Below are positions 51,601 through 61,237 of a stretch of 64,000 nt of DNA, piece after piece. The notes below the pieces were generated by a model. The model saw nothing but the letters and a program-made list of their open reading frames with translations, was not told the origin of the DNA and ran no database searches. Within the stretch, counting starts at the first letter, position 1; every line of letters starts with the position of its first letter. The position numbers and the translations under genes were made by a program. Source of the DNA: Motiliproteus sp965230185 (GTDB lineage: Bacteria; Pseudomonadota; Gammaproteobacteria; Pseudomonadales; Balneatricaceae); contig OZ245995.1 of NCBI GenBank assembly GCA_965230185.1, forward strand, positions 3,348,001 through 3,412,000, written 5' to 3'.

Positions 51601-52693
51601 TCCACCATTGATCCTCCGTATCTGGAAACAGCCCGCAACAATTGAGCAGCTCGATGTAGCGGAAATCGAACTCCTGGTACGCCAGGCTAAAGCTTCACAG
51701 CTGCTTGCTTCATTGCGAGAACGACTGATAAAACACAAGTATTACTCTGGAGTTTGCGCCCGGGCAAAACGCCATTTTGAATCTGCCGCACTACAGGCTC
51801 AGAGGCACCAGGAGCTGACCAGCTATGAACTCCAGAAAGTGGCGCAGGCGCTAGAACAGGAACCAACACCACCTGTTATTTTAAAGGGAGCGGCCTACAG
51901 CGCCTGTGGACTGCCGGCTTCGAAAGGACGAGTATTTTCAGACATAGATATTCTTGTACCCCGACATCGCCTTCAGCAGGTGGAATCCCAACTTATGATG
52001 GGAGGGTGGCTGCGCAAGGAAATAGATGATTACGACGATGAATATTACCGTCTCTGGATGCACGAAATTCCTCCACTGACTCATACAAAGAGGGGCAGCA
52101 TACTGGACGTCCACCACAATATCCTCCCTCTCACTGCTACTCATATACCTGACGCCAGCAAACTACAGAATCACGCACTCCCAATCAGTAATGAAAAGAC
52201 GCTATATGCTCTGGCGCCGGTCGATATGCTGCTTCACAGCGCTACACACCTGTTTCACGAAGGAGAATTTGATAAGGGACTACGAGATTTAATAGACCTG
52301 GACCAGTTGCTTCGCTATTTCGCAAGCACTGAGAATAGCTTCTGGTCTCAGCTGACAGAACGAGCGGAGGAGCTCAAATTAGGACGACCGCTGTTTTACA
52401 CATTACGCTATTGCCGACTGATACTTGACTGTCCCGTTCCAAATTCCGCTTTTGAACAGAGCCGGCAATTTGCGCCAAGTTCATTCCAACTCTACTGGAT
52501 GGACTTTCTATTCGAACAAATCTTCGTCCCCCACCATTCCAGCTGCGACTCATGGAAATTCAGAGTTTCCAGAGAAACCCTGTACTGGCGCGGTCACTTA
52601 CTGAGAATGCCGCCAGGACTGCTGATACCGCACCTATGCCGAAAGTCTCTGATGCGTCTGAAGAACCATTTCAGAAAGGACAAGGTGGCGTAA
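51587..52693 (+). CDS. Nucleotidyltransferase family protein (PF14907-like)
   Basis: A 368-residue protein. Near residue 110 LKGAAYSACGLPASKGRVFSDIDILV shows the KG...D-x-D pattern of a minimal nucleotidyltransferase; a helical C-terminal part follows with HSATHLFHEGEFDKGLRDLIDLDQLL. It fits the uncharacterised nucleotidyltransferase family that accompanies HprK-related kinases and exosortase loci. It would transfer a nucleotide to an unknown acceptor. The ATG at 51587 overlaps the kinase; an in-frame start at 51518 would overlap far more and is less likely. Confidence 0.82.
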   Translation: MDSTNPPLILRIWKQPATIEQLDVAEIELLVRQAKASQLLASLRERLIKHKYYSGVCARAKRHFESAALQAQRHQELTSYELQKVAQALEQEPTPPVILKGAAYSACGLPASKGRVFSDIDILVPRHRLQQVESQLMMGGWLRKEIDDYDDEYYRLWMHEIPPLTHTKRGSILDVHHNILPLTATHIPDASKLQNHALPISNEKTLYALAPVDMLLHSATHLFHEGEFDKGLRDLIDLDQLLRYFASTENSFWSQLTERAEELKLGRPLFYTLRYCRLILDCPVPNSAFEQSRQFAPSSFQLYWMDFLFEQIFVPHHSSCDSWKFRVSRETLYWRGHLLRMPPGLLIPHLCRKSLMRLKNHFRKDKVA

Positions 52694-52833
52694 TCTTAAT
52701 ATCGATATAGTTGAATCAAAAACATACAACTGTGAAATCACAGGCCTGAATTCAAGAACACTAATTACATACACGGGCCCGTTCAGAGATCTATACAACT
52801 CATCATGCATCCTATTGATTTTGCATGGAGCTT

Positions 52834-54213
52834 TTAACCCGCAATCTCCTCACCCTGAATATGGTATTTATTCATCAGTGCGTAGAGTGTCGGTCGCGTA
52901 ATACCTAACAACTCTGAAGCTTTGGTAATATTGTTGTCAGTGAAGTTGATCGCCCGCAGTATCAACGCACGCTCAGTCACTTCCCTGGCTTCCTTAAGGT
53001 TAAATGGAAAGGACTCCTCTTCTGTAACCAGGTAGGCCAGATCCAGATCTCTGGCAGTAACGAGATTATTGTCCGCCATCACCACTGCACGCTTTACCCG
53101 GTTCTGAAGTTCCCGGATGTTCCCCGGCCATCTGAATTCTGTAATCGCTCGAACAGCATCATCGCTGAAACCTCGCACGCTTCTACCAAACTGTTCAGCG
53201 TATTGACTGAGAAACGCCCGAGCGACAACCAGAGCATCACCGGGACGTTCACGCAACGCGGGAATCCGGATAGTGAATTCGCTGAGCCGGTAATACAGAT
53301 CCTCCCGAAAACCGGACTGCTGAATCAGCTGCTCCAGATTCTGGTGGGTAGCACTGATGATTCGTACATCCACCGGAATTTCTGAACGACCACCAATTCG
53401 CTCAATTACCTTTTCCTGCAGAAAACGCAGCATTTTTGCCTGCAATGGCATCGGCATATCTCCGATCTCATCCAGGAACAGAGTCCCTTTGTGAGCGCTC
53501 TCGATCTTGCCGGGTGTCTGCTTTACGGCTCCGGTAAAGGCTCCTTTCTCATAACCGAAAAGCTCACTTTCCAGCAAATTTTCGGGAATCGACGCACAAT
53601 TGATGGCAATAAAGCGCCCTTCCGCACGATCACTCAACTGATGGATAGCCCGAGCCAATACCTCCTTACCAGTACCGCTTTCACCCAGCAACAAAGCGGA
53701 AATATCAGCAGGTGCAATTTTTTCCACAGTACGGCAGATATCAAGCATCTCATCAGAAGCAGCAACGATACCTTCTAACGGCGCGTTATATTTAAGGGTC
53801 GCAAGCTTTCGGTTCTCTTTCTCCAGTTCAGAGAGTTTAAAGGCGCGATCAATTATCAGTCCCAGAACCTCCGGATCCATAGGCTTCTGATAATAGTCGT
53901 AAGCTCCGGAGCCTACAGCCTTGATAGCGTTGGCTTTGTCATCATTACCAGTAACAACGATCACTTTAGTCTCGGGTGCCAGCTTCTGAATCTCTTCCAG
54001 AATCTCCAGCCCCACAGAGGCATTGGCCGGATCAGGAGGCAAACCAAGATCCAGTGTCACTACCGCAGGCTGATACCTCCGAAGCTGTTTGATTGCCGAA
54101 TCACGATCTTCGGCGAATACAAGCTGATACTGCTCGAAACACCATTTCAGCTGCTTCTGAAGTCCCAGATCATCCTCAACAACCAGGAGTGTTTTGCTAT
54201 CCTTATCGCTCAC
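52834..54213 (-). CDS. prsR: PEP-CTERM-box sigma-54 response regulator PrsR
   Basis: A 459-residue NtrC-type regulator: receiver domain with phospho-acceptor Asp55 (VVTLDLGLPPD), AAA+ domain with Walker A GESGTGKE and the sigma-54-contact loop ELFGYEKGAFTGAVKQ, and a Fis-type helix-turn-helix NITKASELLGITRPTLYALM. It matches the exosortase-associated family TIGR02915. It should activate sigma-54 promoters of the exopolysaccharide and PEP-CTERM genes. It overlaps prsK by 11 bases. Confidence 0.93.
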   Translation of the reverse strand: MSDKDSKTLLVVEDDLGLQKQLKWCFEQYQLVFAEDRDSAIKQLRRYQPAVVTLDLGLPPDPANASVGLEILEEIQKLAPETKVIVVTGNDDKANAIKAVGSGAYDYYQKPMDPEVLGLIIDRAFKLSELEKENRKLATLKYNAPLEGIVAASDEMLDICRTVEKIAPADISALLLGESGTGKEVLARAIHQLSDRAEGRFIAINCASIPENLLESELFGYEKGAFTGAVKQTPGKIESAHKGTLFLDEIGDMPMPLQAKMLRFLQEKVIERIGGRSEIPVDVRIISATHQNLEQLIQQSGFREDLYYRLSEFTIRIPALRERPGDALVVARAFLSQYAEQFGRSVRGFSDDAVRAITEFRWPGNIRELQNRVKRAVVMADNNLVTARDLDLAYLVTEEESFPFNLKEAREVTERALILRAINFTDNNITKASELLGITRPTLYALMNKYHIQGEEIAG

Positions 54214-56305
54214 TTTCAGCCTCTAATTCAAAAATACCATTGTTGACCGGCTCTGCTACGTCATAGTGTGCGGGAAGCATTACCAGAAAAGTAGTACCCT
54301 CACCGATCCGGCTTTCCACTGCCAATCGCCCTCGATTGCTGTGTATGAATTGTTGCGCTTCGTACACGCCTATTCCCATACCAGCCCTGCCCTTAGTAGT
54401 ATCGAAAGGCTTGAACAATCGATCACGAATAAAAAACTCATCCATTCCGCAGCCAGTGTCTTTGATTTTAAAGACAATTTGCTCAGCGTCCCTATACAAA
54501 CTCATTCCAACGTGGCCATCATCAGCCGTTGCTTCCTGGGCATTCTGAACCAGGTGACATAATACGGACACCAGCCGTTCCCGTTCAATCTTAATCCGAA
54601 TGTTTTTTTCGACGCTCACCAGTTCCAGAGCCGGACGCTGATCCTTCTGGTGCTTACTGACTTCTTCAGCCACCTCGGCTGCATCAAAAACATCAGATTG
54701 AATATTGAGGCGGCTTTGTTGACGTAATTGACTCAATAACCGGTTCATTCGACCCACGGCATTTGCCAGTGTGTCCAGGGCATCATCGACAAATTCAGGA
54801 TTGTGCTTATGACGCTCGGCGTTGGAAACCACCAGCGACAACTGGGCAACAATGTTCTTTAAATCATGAACGACAAATGCGGAGAGTCGGTTGTATGCCT
54901 CAAACTGTCGAGCCTCAGTCAGGGAGTCATTGGCGTCTTTCAAAGCGATCAAAGATGCCACCTGGGTTCCCAGCGCCTTCATAAGATCATGGTCTTCCCA
55001 GTTGATGCTCCGCTCCGCTCTGGGGTGCCTTAACCCCATCAGGCCATAGAGTCTTTCCTGGTGAAGCAAAGGCACGATAATCCATAGCTCCTGATTATCT
55101 AATAAAGATCCCGGGAGTATCAGAGACTCGTAGCGGGTAGGAAACATCCGATACTCGTCCAAATCAATTACCCACCCCTGCTTTACGGAAAAATCGATCA
55201 ACGACTGAACTTCAATTTTTTTTATATCTGTGCGCTGATCGCAACCCCAACTCGCACGACAAACAATATCATTCTGTTCCAGCGCCCATAAAATCCCCCC
55301 TGGTGAATCTACGGGCTCGGCCAGAGCCAGAATCAACTGGTCATAATAGCCATCATTCAACGGCAGGACAGCAAGCCGGCTATTGGCTTTGTTCCATTCA
55401 TCCCGATAATCGTACTTGTAGGAGAAAAAGTGCTTGTTGATCCAGACCGCCAGAATTGCGCGAACCCTGCCTGACCCAACCAGTAGCGCGAGAAACGAAA
55501 TAGCCAGAACAACAAAAATGATCTGAACAGCATTGCCCCAACCATCACCGAAGACACGCAGATAATAACCCACTCCGGCCATAACCAGCAGATATACACC
55601 AGCCAGCAGCAATCCGGTTGAGTATAGCGCAGCCTGGTGTGAAAGCCTGAAAGCCTGGTCCCAGTCCCGGGCTCGGGCGATCGAAACAGCGACTAATGGC
55701 GCCATAATCATCCCGACCCAACCACGCGCATGCCAGAGTACGGGATCCAGACGGTTGTATAAGAGAGCTTCGGAAAACAGAATGAAGTCAAAGCCAAATA
55801 TAACCATCAGCCCGATAGCCAGAAACTTCACAGCCCAGCGTCGCTCGACTACTATATTCCGGTACCACTGCTCCAGCATAAACAGGCAGAAAACTACCAG
55901 CATAAAGGGAATCAACACGTTGATAGATACAGAAAGAAATACGCCCACGTCATAAACTGAAGACTGCAGGACGTTTACCAGAAACAGCAGAAATACAAAG
56001 CCACCGAAATACCAGAGTCGGGTTTGCCGCCAGAACTCTTTTTTACCTATCCCCTGGTCATGGGCATATAATTTCCAGAGCAGCATAATCCAGCTGGTAT
56101 TTCGAAGAATTTCGATAAAAGTCTGATTACTTGGATTAAATTCGTCGGGATTGGCAAACCCCAGATAGAAAGACCACAACGTCGAAAAAACTAACGCCTG
56201 GATCAGCCACCCTCCCTGCAGACGCCCTCGCCATAACATAATGGTCAGCAAGAGGACAGTTGCGAAAATAAGGCCGGATGCGAAGTAGCTGATATAGATT
56301 GTCAT
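54203..56305 (-). CDS. prsK: Histidine kinase PrsK of the PEP-CTERM system
   Basis: A 700-residue sensor kinase: about nine N-terminal membrane segments to residue 290, a GAF-like domain (about 310-460), the dimerisation helix with phospho-His in FVVHDLKNIVAQLSLV, and a catalytic domain with FKIKDTGCGMDEFFI and LFKPFDTTKGRAGMGIGVYEAQQF. It fits family TIGR02916. It is expected to phosphorylate PrsR. The signal sensed is unknown. Confidence 0.93.
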   Translation of the reverse strand: MTIYISYFASGLIFATVLLLTIMLWRGRLQGGWLIQALVFSTLWSFYLGFANPDEFNPSNQTFIEILRNTSWIMLLWKLYAHDQGIGKKEFWRQTRLWYFGGFVFLLFLVNVLQSSVYDVGVFLSVSINVLIPFMLVVFCLFMLEQWYRNIVVERRWAVKFLAIGLMVIFGFDFILFSEALLYNRLDPVLWHARGWVGMIMAPLVAVSIARARDWDQAFRLSHQAALYSTGLLLAGVYLLVMAGVGYYLRVFGDGWGNAVQIIFVVLAISFLALLVGSGRVRAILAVWINKHFFSYKYDYRDEWNKANSRLAVLPLNDGYYDQLILALAEPVDSPGGILWALEQNDIVCRASWGCDQRTDIKKIEVQSLIDFSVKQGWVIDLDEYRMFPTRYESLILPGSLLDNQELWIIVPLLHQERLYGLMGLRHPRAERSINWEDHDLMKALGTQVASLIALKDANDSLTEARQFEAYNRLSAFVVHDLKNIVAQLSLVVSNAERHKHNPEFVDDALDTLANAVGRMNRLLSQLRQQSRLNIQSDVFDAAEVAEEVSKHQKDQRPALELVSVEKNIRIKIERERLVSVLCHLVQNAQEATADDGHVGMSLYRDAEQIVFKIKDTGCGMDEFFIRDRLFKPFDTTKGRAGMGIGVYEAQQFIHSNRGRLAVESRIGEGTTFLVMLPAHYDVAEPVNNGIFELEAESER

Positions 56306-56384
56306 ATGCTGGATCAGGCCATCCTGTTAGTCAGATCGCTAACAAAAGAGTTCGAACACGGAGCGTCGGCTGTCAACAGAGCCC

Positions 56385-57173
56385 TCACTTAAGATCCCTG
56401 AGCAAATTGTTAGCGTGCTTGATTGGAATCGCATAGCTGATACCGCTAGGGTTGCTAAGCACATCCTCCTTGGTCGACTTAACATGGACCATATTTATAA
56501 CGCCGACAACGTTACCAGTTTCCTGGTCGTAAAGTGGACTACCACTGTTACCGGGATACGCAGTTCCGTCCAATTGATATACCTTGGTGGGGTTTCGGAG
56601 CCGCTTCACTCTGGCGATACTCAGCTGCTGAGATGATGGTGCCGGTATAGCTATAGGGGTGATACTGGATACCATGCTCCGGTGGGTAACGGGATAAAGC
56701 CCCAGTACCGCACCGATGGGAAATCCTGTAAATAAGAACTCATCCCCTTCCCGAACCTCTCCGGTATAAAGTGATAAGGCCGGCAATTTCTTTTCTATTT
56801 TCAATATAGCCAGGTCATAAACCTTATCGCTCCTCAGCATATTAGCCGGACTGATCGTGGGCCTTGCACCCGTACCGGAAAAGACAACCAGTCTTTCCAG
56901 TCTTTCTTCATTCAGCTTCTTCGCAACCACATGATAGTTGGTAACGACATGGCGACCATCTTTGACCACAAAACCTGTTCCAAGCAATTGAGCAGGTGGT
57001 CGGCGTGTAGGCACATAGGTTCCAATACCAACGATAGATGGCTTAACCTTTGTGATTGTATCGGCCATGGACTCAGCCTGGGTACTTTGAAAAAACAACC
57101 CTGCACATAGTGCAATGACAATTCGATACCAGCGGAAGAATTTCAACCTGACTGCAGGTTCTGTCTTATTCAA
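56385..57173 (-). CDS. Exported trypsin-like serine protease
   Basis: A 262-residue S1-type protease with an N-terminal export signal (IVIALCAGLFFQSTQAES). The catalytic triad is visible: His81 (TNYHVV), Asp120 (YDLAIL) and Ser210 (YPGNSGSP). No PDZ domain follows, unlike DegP. It probably acts in the periplasm or on the surface. It lies between prsK and the exosortase-associated acyltransferase on the same strand, so it may process PEP-CTERM or matrix proteins, which is inference. Confidence 0.88.
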   Translation of the reverse strand: MNKTEPAVRLKFFRWYRIVIALCAGLFFQSTQAESMADTITKVKPSIVGIGTYVPTRRPPAQLLGTGFVVKDGRHVVTNYHVVAKKLNEERLERLVVFSGTGARPTISPANMLRSDKVYDLAILKIEKKLPALSLYTGEVREGDEFLFTGFPIGAVLGLYPVTHRSMVSSITPIAIPAPSSQQLSIARVKRLRNPTKVYQLDGTAYPGNSGSPLYDQETGNVVGVINMVHVKSTKEDVLSNPSGISYAIPIKHANNLLRDLK

Positions 57174-57222
57174 TGCTTACTTCCCCTTAATGACCCAGTG
57201 CAGCTCTGACGACAGCAGACAC

Positions 57223-57966
57223 TCAAACTCGATCAAGCTGAGGCAATAACTCCTCTTGAATCGCGTCAAACAGCTCTCGGATATGGGGCTTTACATGATC
57301 AAGGAATATTTTCGGACTGATATAGTACGGTGCCCGTTCACCATGGTAATCGATCAGCTGACCTGCGGACTCAAAGTGGATACCGACACGGGCCAGGTGT
57401 CGTGCTAATCGCGGTTCCATCATTACCATGATGTAATCCAGATCTTTCACCAGAATTGTGGCAGCGGCAAGGTATAGCCCTACTGAAATATAGGGAAAAT
57501 AAGCTGGATTCTGACTGGCCATATCCGCCCGCTCCCCGTGATAGACGAATGGCTTATTATCTTCCCCTTTACGACGACGAAAAATTGCAGGTACGGCGAG
57601 GCGGGAGGCCTCTGTAATAGTCCCTGGCTTTTGATTCAGAAGCTCGACAATCTCCTGATCCAGCGCATGACTGCAGAACTTTTCCATCGGCAGTATCTGT
57701 TCATTGCTTCCAGCAGCAGGCTGCACCAACCGTACAGTTCCAGCGTAGGCACCGGTCGCCTTATGAAACAATAACAGGTGGGTGGAAAAGTCATCGAAAT
57801 CATCCTGCTCAAGCCCTTCGGGAAAGGCTTCCTTGTCCTCAAACCCCAGTTCATCACAATAAACGTTATAGCGAATTTTGTAGACTTCTTTACGTAACTC
57901 ATCAGTGTTGGCGAGTACCACACTGAAATACTCCATAAATCCGGTAGACAATTTAACGGTCTGCAT
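57223..57966 (-). CDS. PEP-CTERM/exosortase system-associated acyltransferase
   Basis: A 247-residue GNAT-fold protein. ELRKEVYKIRYNVYCDELGFE resembles the N-terminus of autoinducer synthases, and TITEASRLAVPAIFRRR plus FPYISVGLYLAAATILVKDLDYIMVMMEPRLARHLARVGI fit the exosortase-associated acyltransferase family (TIGR03694). It may form an N-acyl amino acid or other acylated product. ATG 57966 has GGAG 5 bases upstream and is preferred over a start at 58011. It follows the second RND pair. Confidence 0.88.
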   Translation of the reverse strand: MQTVKLSTGFMEYFSVVLANTDELRKEVYKIRYNVYCDELGFEDKEAFPEGLEQDDFDDFSTHLLLFHKATGAYAGTVRLVQPAAGSNEQILPMEKFCSHALDQEIVELLNQKPGTITEASRLAVPAIFRRRKGEDNKPFVYHGERADMASQNPAYFPYISVGLYLAAATILVKDLDYIMVMMEPRLARHLARVGIHFESAGQLIDYHGERAPYYISPKIFLDHVKPHIRELFDAIQEELLPQLDRV

Positions 57967-58042
57967 AATTACTCCGTAAAAGCACCTGAAATCTGGACTA
58001 ACACTGTTCATTCTCCATCAGGGTTTCTTGATGAAAATTGGT

Positions 58043-61000
58043 TTACACAATGGAATCAGTCTGGTGATGCGCGTCCAGTTGTTTGCCGTTTCTGCTTAAA
58101 TATAAGACGACGACTTCAATATAGGATAACAATATCGGTATAACGATGAGTACCAATATGGTCGAAAAAGCCAGACCAAAACTAATCGATACAGCCATAG
58201 GCTTCAAAAACTCGGCCTGACTCGATCCATCAAATATCAACGGTAGCAAGCCCGCAATGGTAGTAAGCGATGTCAATAATACAGCCCGTAAACGTTGGCA
58301 AGACGATTCAGTGATAGCATCTCGCACAGACATCCCCCGCCCCCGGAGTTCCTTGTAAAAGGAAATCAGAATAATCGAGTCGTTTATAACAATACCGGAC
58401 AGACCGAAAAAACCGAACAACGACATAAGAGTCAGATCGATATCCAATACCCAGTGTCCTAGAATTGCCCCCGAAATACCAAAAGGTATGGCAGCCATAA
58501 CAGCAATGGGCCAGCTATAGGAGGAAAATATCAATGCGAGGGTGATATAGATAAGAGTTATCGCCAGAATCAAACCAACAGTCAAATCAGCTACTGTTTC
58601 CGACTGTTCCTGGGCTCGGCCCTTCAACTCGATTTGTACTCCATGTCGCGCGCTGATACCCGGCAACTGTTTATCGGCCAACGAATCAAGCACCTCGTTT
58701 GCGTTACTGCGAGCAGAGTCGACGTCAGCAGTAACATGAACGCCCAGAATCCCCTGAGTATGCCGTAACAACTCAGCTCCGCGTTGCACTTTAAACGATA
58801 CCACATTCGATAGAGGAACAATTTCACCACTCGGTATCGCAATTGGGAACTGCTCAATCATAGTAAAGCGGTTACGCTCGCTGTCAGCCAACATTATTTT
58901 GACATCAATCTTGTCTTGATCTTCATAATATGCCTGTAAAAGCAAACCCTCGAAGGCTGCTTTTAACTGCTGCCCCACCTGAGAGATATCTAAACCTAAC
59001 GAGCGCCCCAGCGGGGTCAATTGATAAATCAACTGCTCTTTACCGTATGGGAGATCATCACGAATATTATAAACACCCGGAAAGGTTGACAGAACATCGG
59101 CCAACTCTTCTGATGCGGCCTTGAGCACTGTGCTGTCATTACCGGTTAAAAATATATCCAGATCCCGACCCGGCGGCCCCTCACGGGGCTCCTCAATGCT
59201 CAATTGCTCGATTCCCGGCGGCAATTGCAAACGCTCTTGCCAACGTTCGACGATTTCCTGATTATCAAACGGCCGCTCATCCGGTGAGTTGAGTTCAACC
59301 TGCACCATGGCATACTGTTCGCCCGAAACGTGCAGCATGCCCGGCGCGAACAGAAAACTAGCTCGATGATCCCTGCGAATCGCCAGTTTGACCGGCCCCT
59401 CAGTCAGACCATGTTCTCGCTTTAGGTACTCGTTCGCCTGCCAAAGTGCCTCTTCCATATGAGAAGCAAAATCACTGACTTGTTGGGATGGAATGCTGGC
59501 GGCGAACTTAACATTGGCAGTCAAAGTCACTCCCACCGGGGCCTGAAAAAACGTAAAGGGTACACGCCCCCCCTGAATCAGCCCTATAGACAAGATGAGC
59601 AACCCGACCACCATTGACAACGTAGCCAGGCGATAACGTAGCGTCCAAAGTAATAGTTGCCGGAAGACCTGGCCACGAAAACCATCAAACAGCTGATCGA
59701 AGCGCTGCCTGAATCGTCCCGCAGACTGGTCGTGTTGAAAACTGGTATTTAAGTGGTTGGGAAGAATCAGAAAGCTCTCAACCAGGGACGCCAGGATTAC
59801 GCAGATAATCACCAACGGGATCGTAAACATGATGTCACCGATAACGCCGGAAACAAGCATTAAAGGCAGGAAAGCAGCGATGGTCGTGGCAGAAGAGGAC
59901 AGCACTGGGTTCCACATTCGGCGTGCCCCGTTCTCTGCAGACATTGCGGCCCCTGTTCCGCGCTGAAACTGGGTATAGGCCTCCTCTCCCACCACGATTG
60001 CATCATCAACAACAATCCCCAACGCCATGATCAGGGCAAACAGGCTAACCATGTTCAAGCTACCACCGAACAGGTGAAGCAGGTAGAAGGTCCCCAAAAA
60101 CGCGATAGGAATTCCAATCGCAACCCAGAAGGCTACCCGTCCATTTAGGAACAGATAGAGCACAATCAGGACGAGTAGCAAGCCCGCCAGGGCATTTTCT
60201 GTCAACAAGTCGATACGCTCTTCGATCAGTTGCCAGGCCTGATTGTATACCTGAATATCCACGGTATCCGGGAGCACCGCTCTCTTCTCTTCCAACCAGG
60301 TATTTAATATCCTCGCCATTTTGAGCGAATCAGCACTGGCAGGCCGCAAAAGGCGCATCTCTATGGCAGGCCGGCCGTTGAAATACACCAGTGGCTGTCC
60401 CGGTTTGGGTCTTTTCACCACATTGGCGACATCACCCACGTGAAGCAGCCGACCACTTTCGTCGCTAAGCGCCGCCAGCCGTTCGAAATCCTGAGGATCA
60501 CGGCGTTGCTCCAGACTCCTGAGTTCGCGACCGGCCACATCCCGTCCAACAATTCCCGCGGGGATATCCTGGCTACGGGACTGGATATTCTGACCCAGTT
60601 CCACCAGCGACTGTTTAAGTCGACCAATCTGAGCGGCACCCACCTGAATCGCTACTTCCTGCTCTGCCAAGCCGACAAACTCGATTTTACCGATACCACG
60701 ATCCAGAAGCTCGCGCTCAAACTGATAGGCCAGCTGCCGTGTTTCCTTGAAATCGCCATGGCTACTGATCACCATCGTAGCCACATCCTCATTTCGCAGG
60801 AATTTTCGGATATTGGGGGATTTTGCGGTCTCGGGTAGATTACGCACCTGGCTGACCAGGTCAGTCACCTGATCCATCGCCAACCCCATATCCGTACCGG
60901 ACTTGAACTCCAGTGATACGTAACTCAAGCCCGTGGTCGACGTAGATCGCATCTCCTTGAGGTTGTCGAGATTACGCAGCTCCTGCTCTAGCGGAAAGGT

Positions 61001-61228
61001 CACGGACTGTTCCACATCCTCGGCTGTAGCACCCGACCACTCGGTCTGGACAATTATGTAATTAAGAGGAAAGGTCGGTAGCGACTGCGCATTTAATTGA
61101 AAAAGGCCGATAGCACCGGTAACGATGAATACCAACATCAACAGGTTGGCGGCAACAGGGTGACGAACAAAGATACCAAGCAGGTCCTTTCCAGCAGACT
61201 GCGTGGTGGGTTGTTGGAGCTCAGACAT
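58043..61228 (-). CDS. RND efflux transporter permease (second system)
   Basis: A 1061-residue AcrB-type pump with the TM4 acidic pair in GIVVDDAIVVGEEA and the TM10-12 block GLSGIVINDSIILISFYKEL and RAVLLTSLTTIAGLLP. It is clearly related to the pump at 18055-21228. The gene begins 9 bases after the adaptor and ends 76 bases before the acyltransferase start, so all three may be one operon. In this setting the exported compound could be the acyltransferase product (inference). No outer-membrane channel gene is present. Confidence 0.93.
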   Translation of the reverse strand: MSELQQPTTQSAGKDLLGIFVRHPVAANLLMLVFIVTGAIGLFQLNAQSLPTFPLNYIIVQTEWSGATAEDVEQSVTFPLEQELRNLDNLKEMRSTSTTGLSYVSLEFKSGTDMGLAMDQVTDLVSQVRNLPETAKSPNIRKFLRNEDVATMVISSHGDFKETRQLAYQFERELLDRGIGKIEFVGLAEQEVAIQVGAAQIGRLKQSLVELGQNIQSRSQDIPAGIVGRDVAGRELRSLEQRRDPQDFERLAALSDESGRLLHVGDVANVVKRPKPGQPLVYFNGRPAIEMRLLRPASADSLKMARILNTWLEEKRAVLPDTVDIQVYNQAWQLIEERIDLLTENALAGLLLVLIVLYLFLNGRVAFWVAIGIPIAFLGTFYLLHLFGGSLNMVSLFALIMALGIVVDDAIVVGEEAYTQFQRGTGAAMSAENGARRMWNPVLSSSATTIAAFLPLMLVSGVIGDIMFTIPLVIICVILASLVESFLILPNHLNTSFQHDQSAGRFRQRFDQLFDGFRGQVFRQLLLWTLRYRLATLSMVVGLLILSIGLIQGGRVPFTFFQAPVGVTLTANVKFAASIPSQQVSDFASHMEEALWQANEYLKREHGLTEGPVKLAIRRDHRASFLFAPGMLHVSGEQYAMVQVELNSPDERPFDNQEIVERWQERLQLPPGIEQLSIEEPREGPPGRDLDIFLTGNDSTVLKAASEELADVLSTFPGVYNIRDDLPYGKEQLIYQLTPLGRSLGLDISQVGQQLKAAFEGLLLQAYYEDQDKIDVKIMLADSERNRFTMIEQFPIAIPSGEIVPLSNVVSFKVQRGAELLRHTQGILGVHVTADVDSARSNANEVLDSLADKQLPGISARHGVQIELKGRAQEQSETVADLTVGLILAITLIYITLALIFSSYSWPIAVMAAIPFGISGAILGHWVLDIDLTLMSLFGFFGLSGIVINDSIILISFYKELRGRGMSVRDAITESSCQRLRAVLLTSLTTIAGLLPLIFDGSSQAEFLKPMAVSISFGLAFSTILVLIVIPILLSYIEVVVLYLSRNGKQLDAHHQTDSIV

Positions 61229-61237
61229 TGAAACAAC

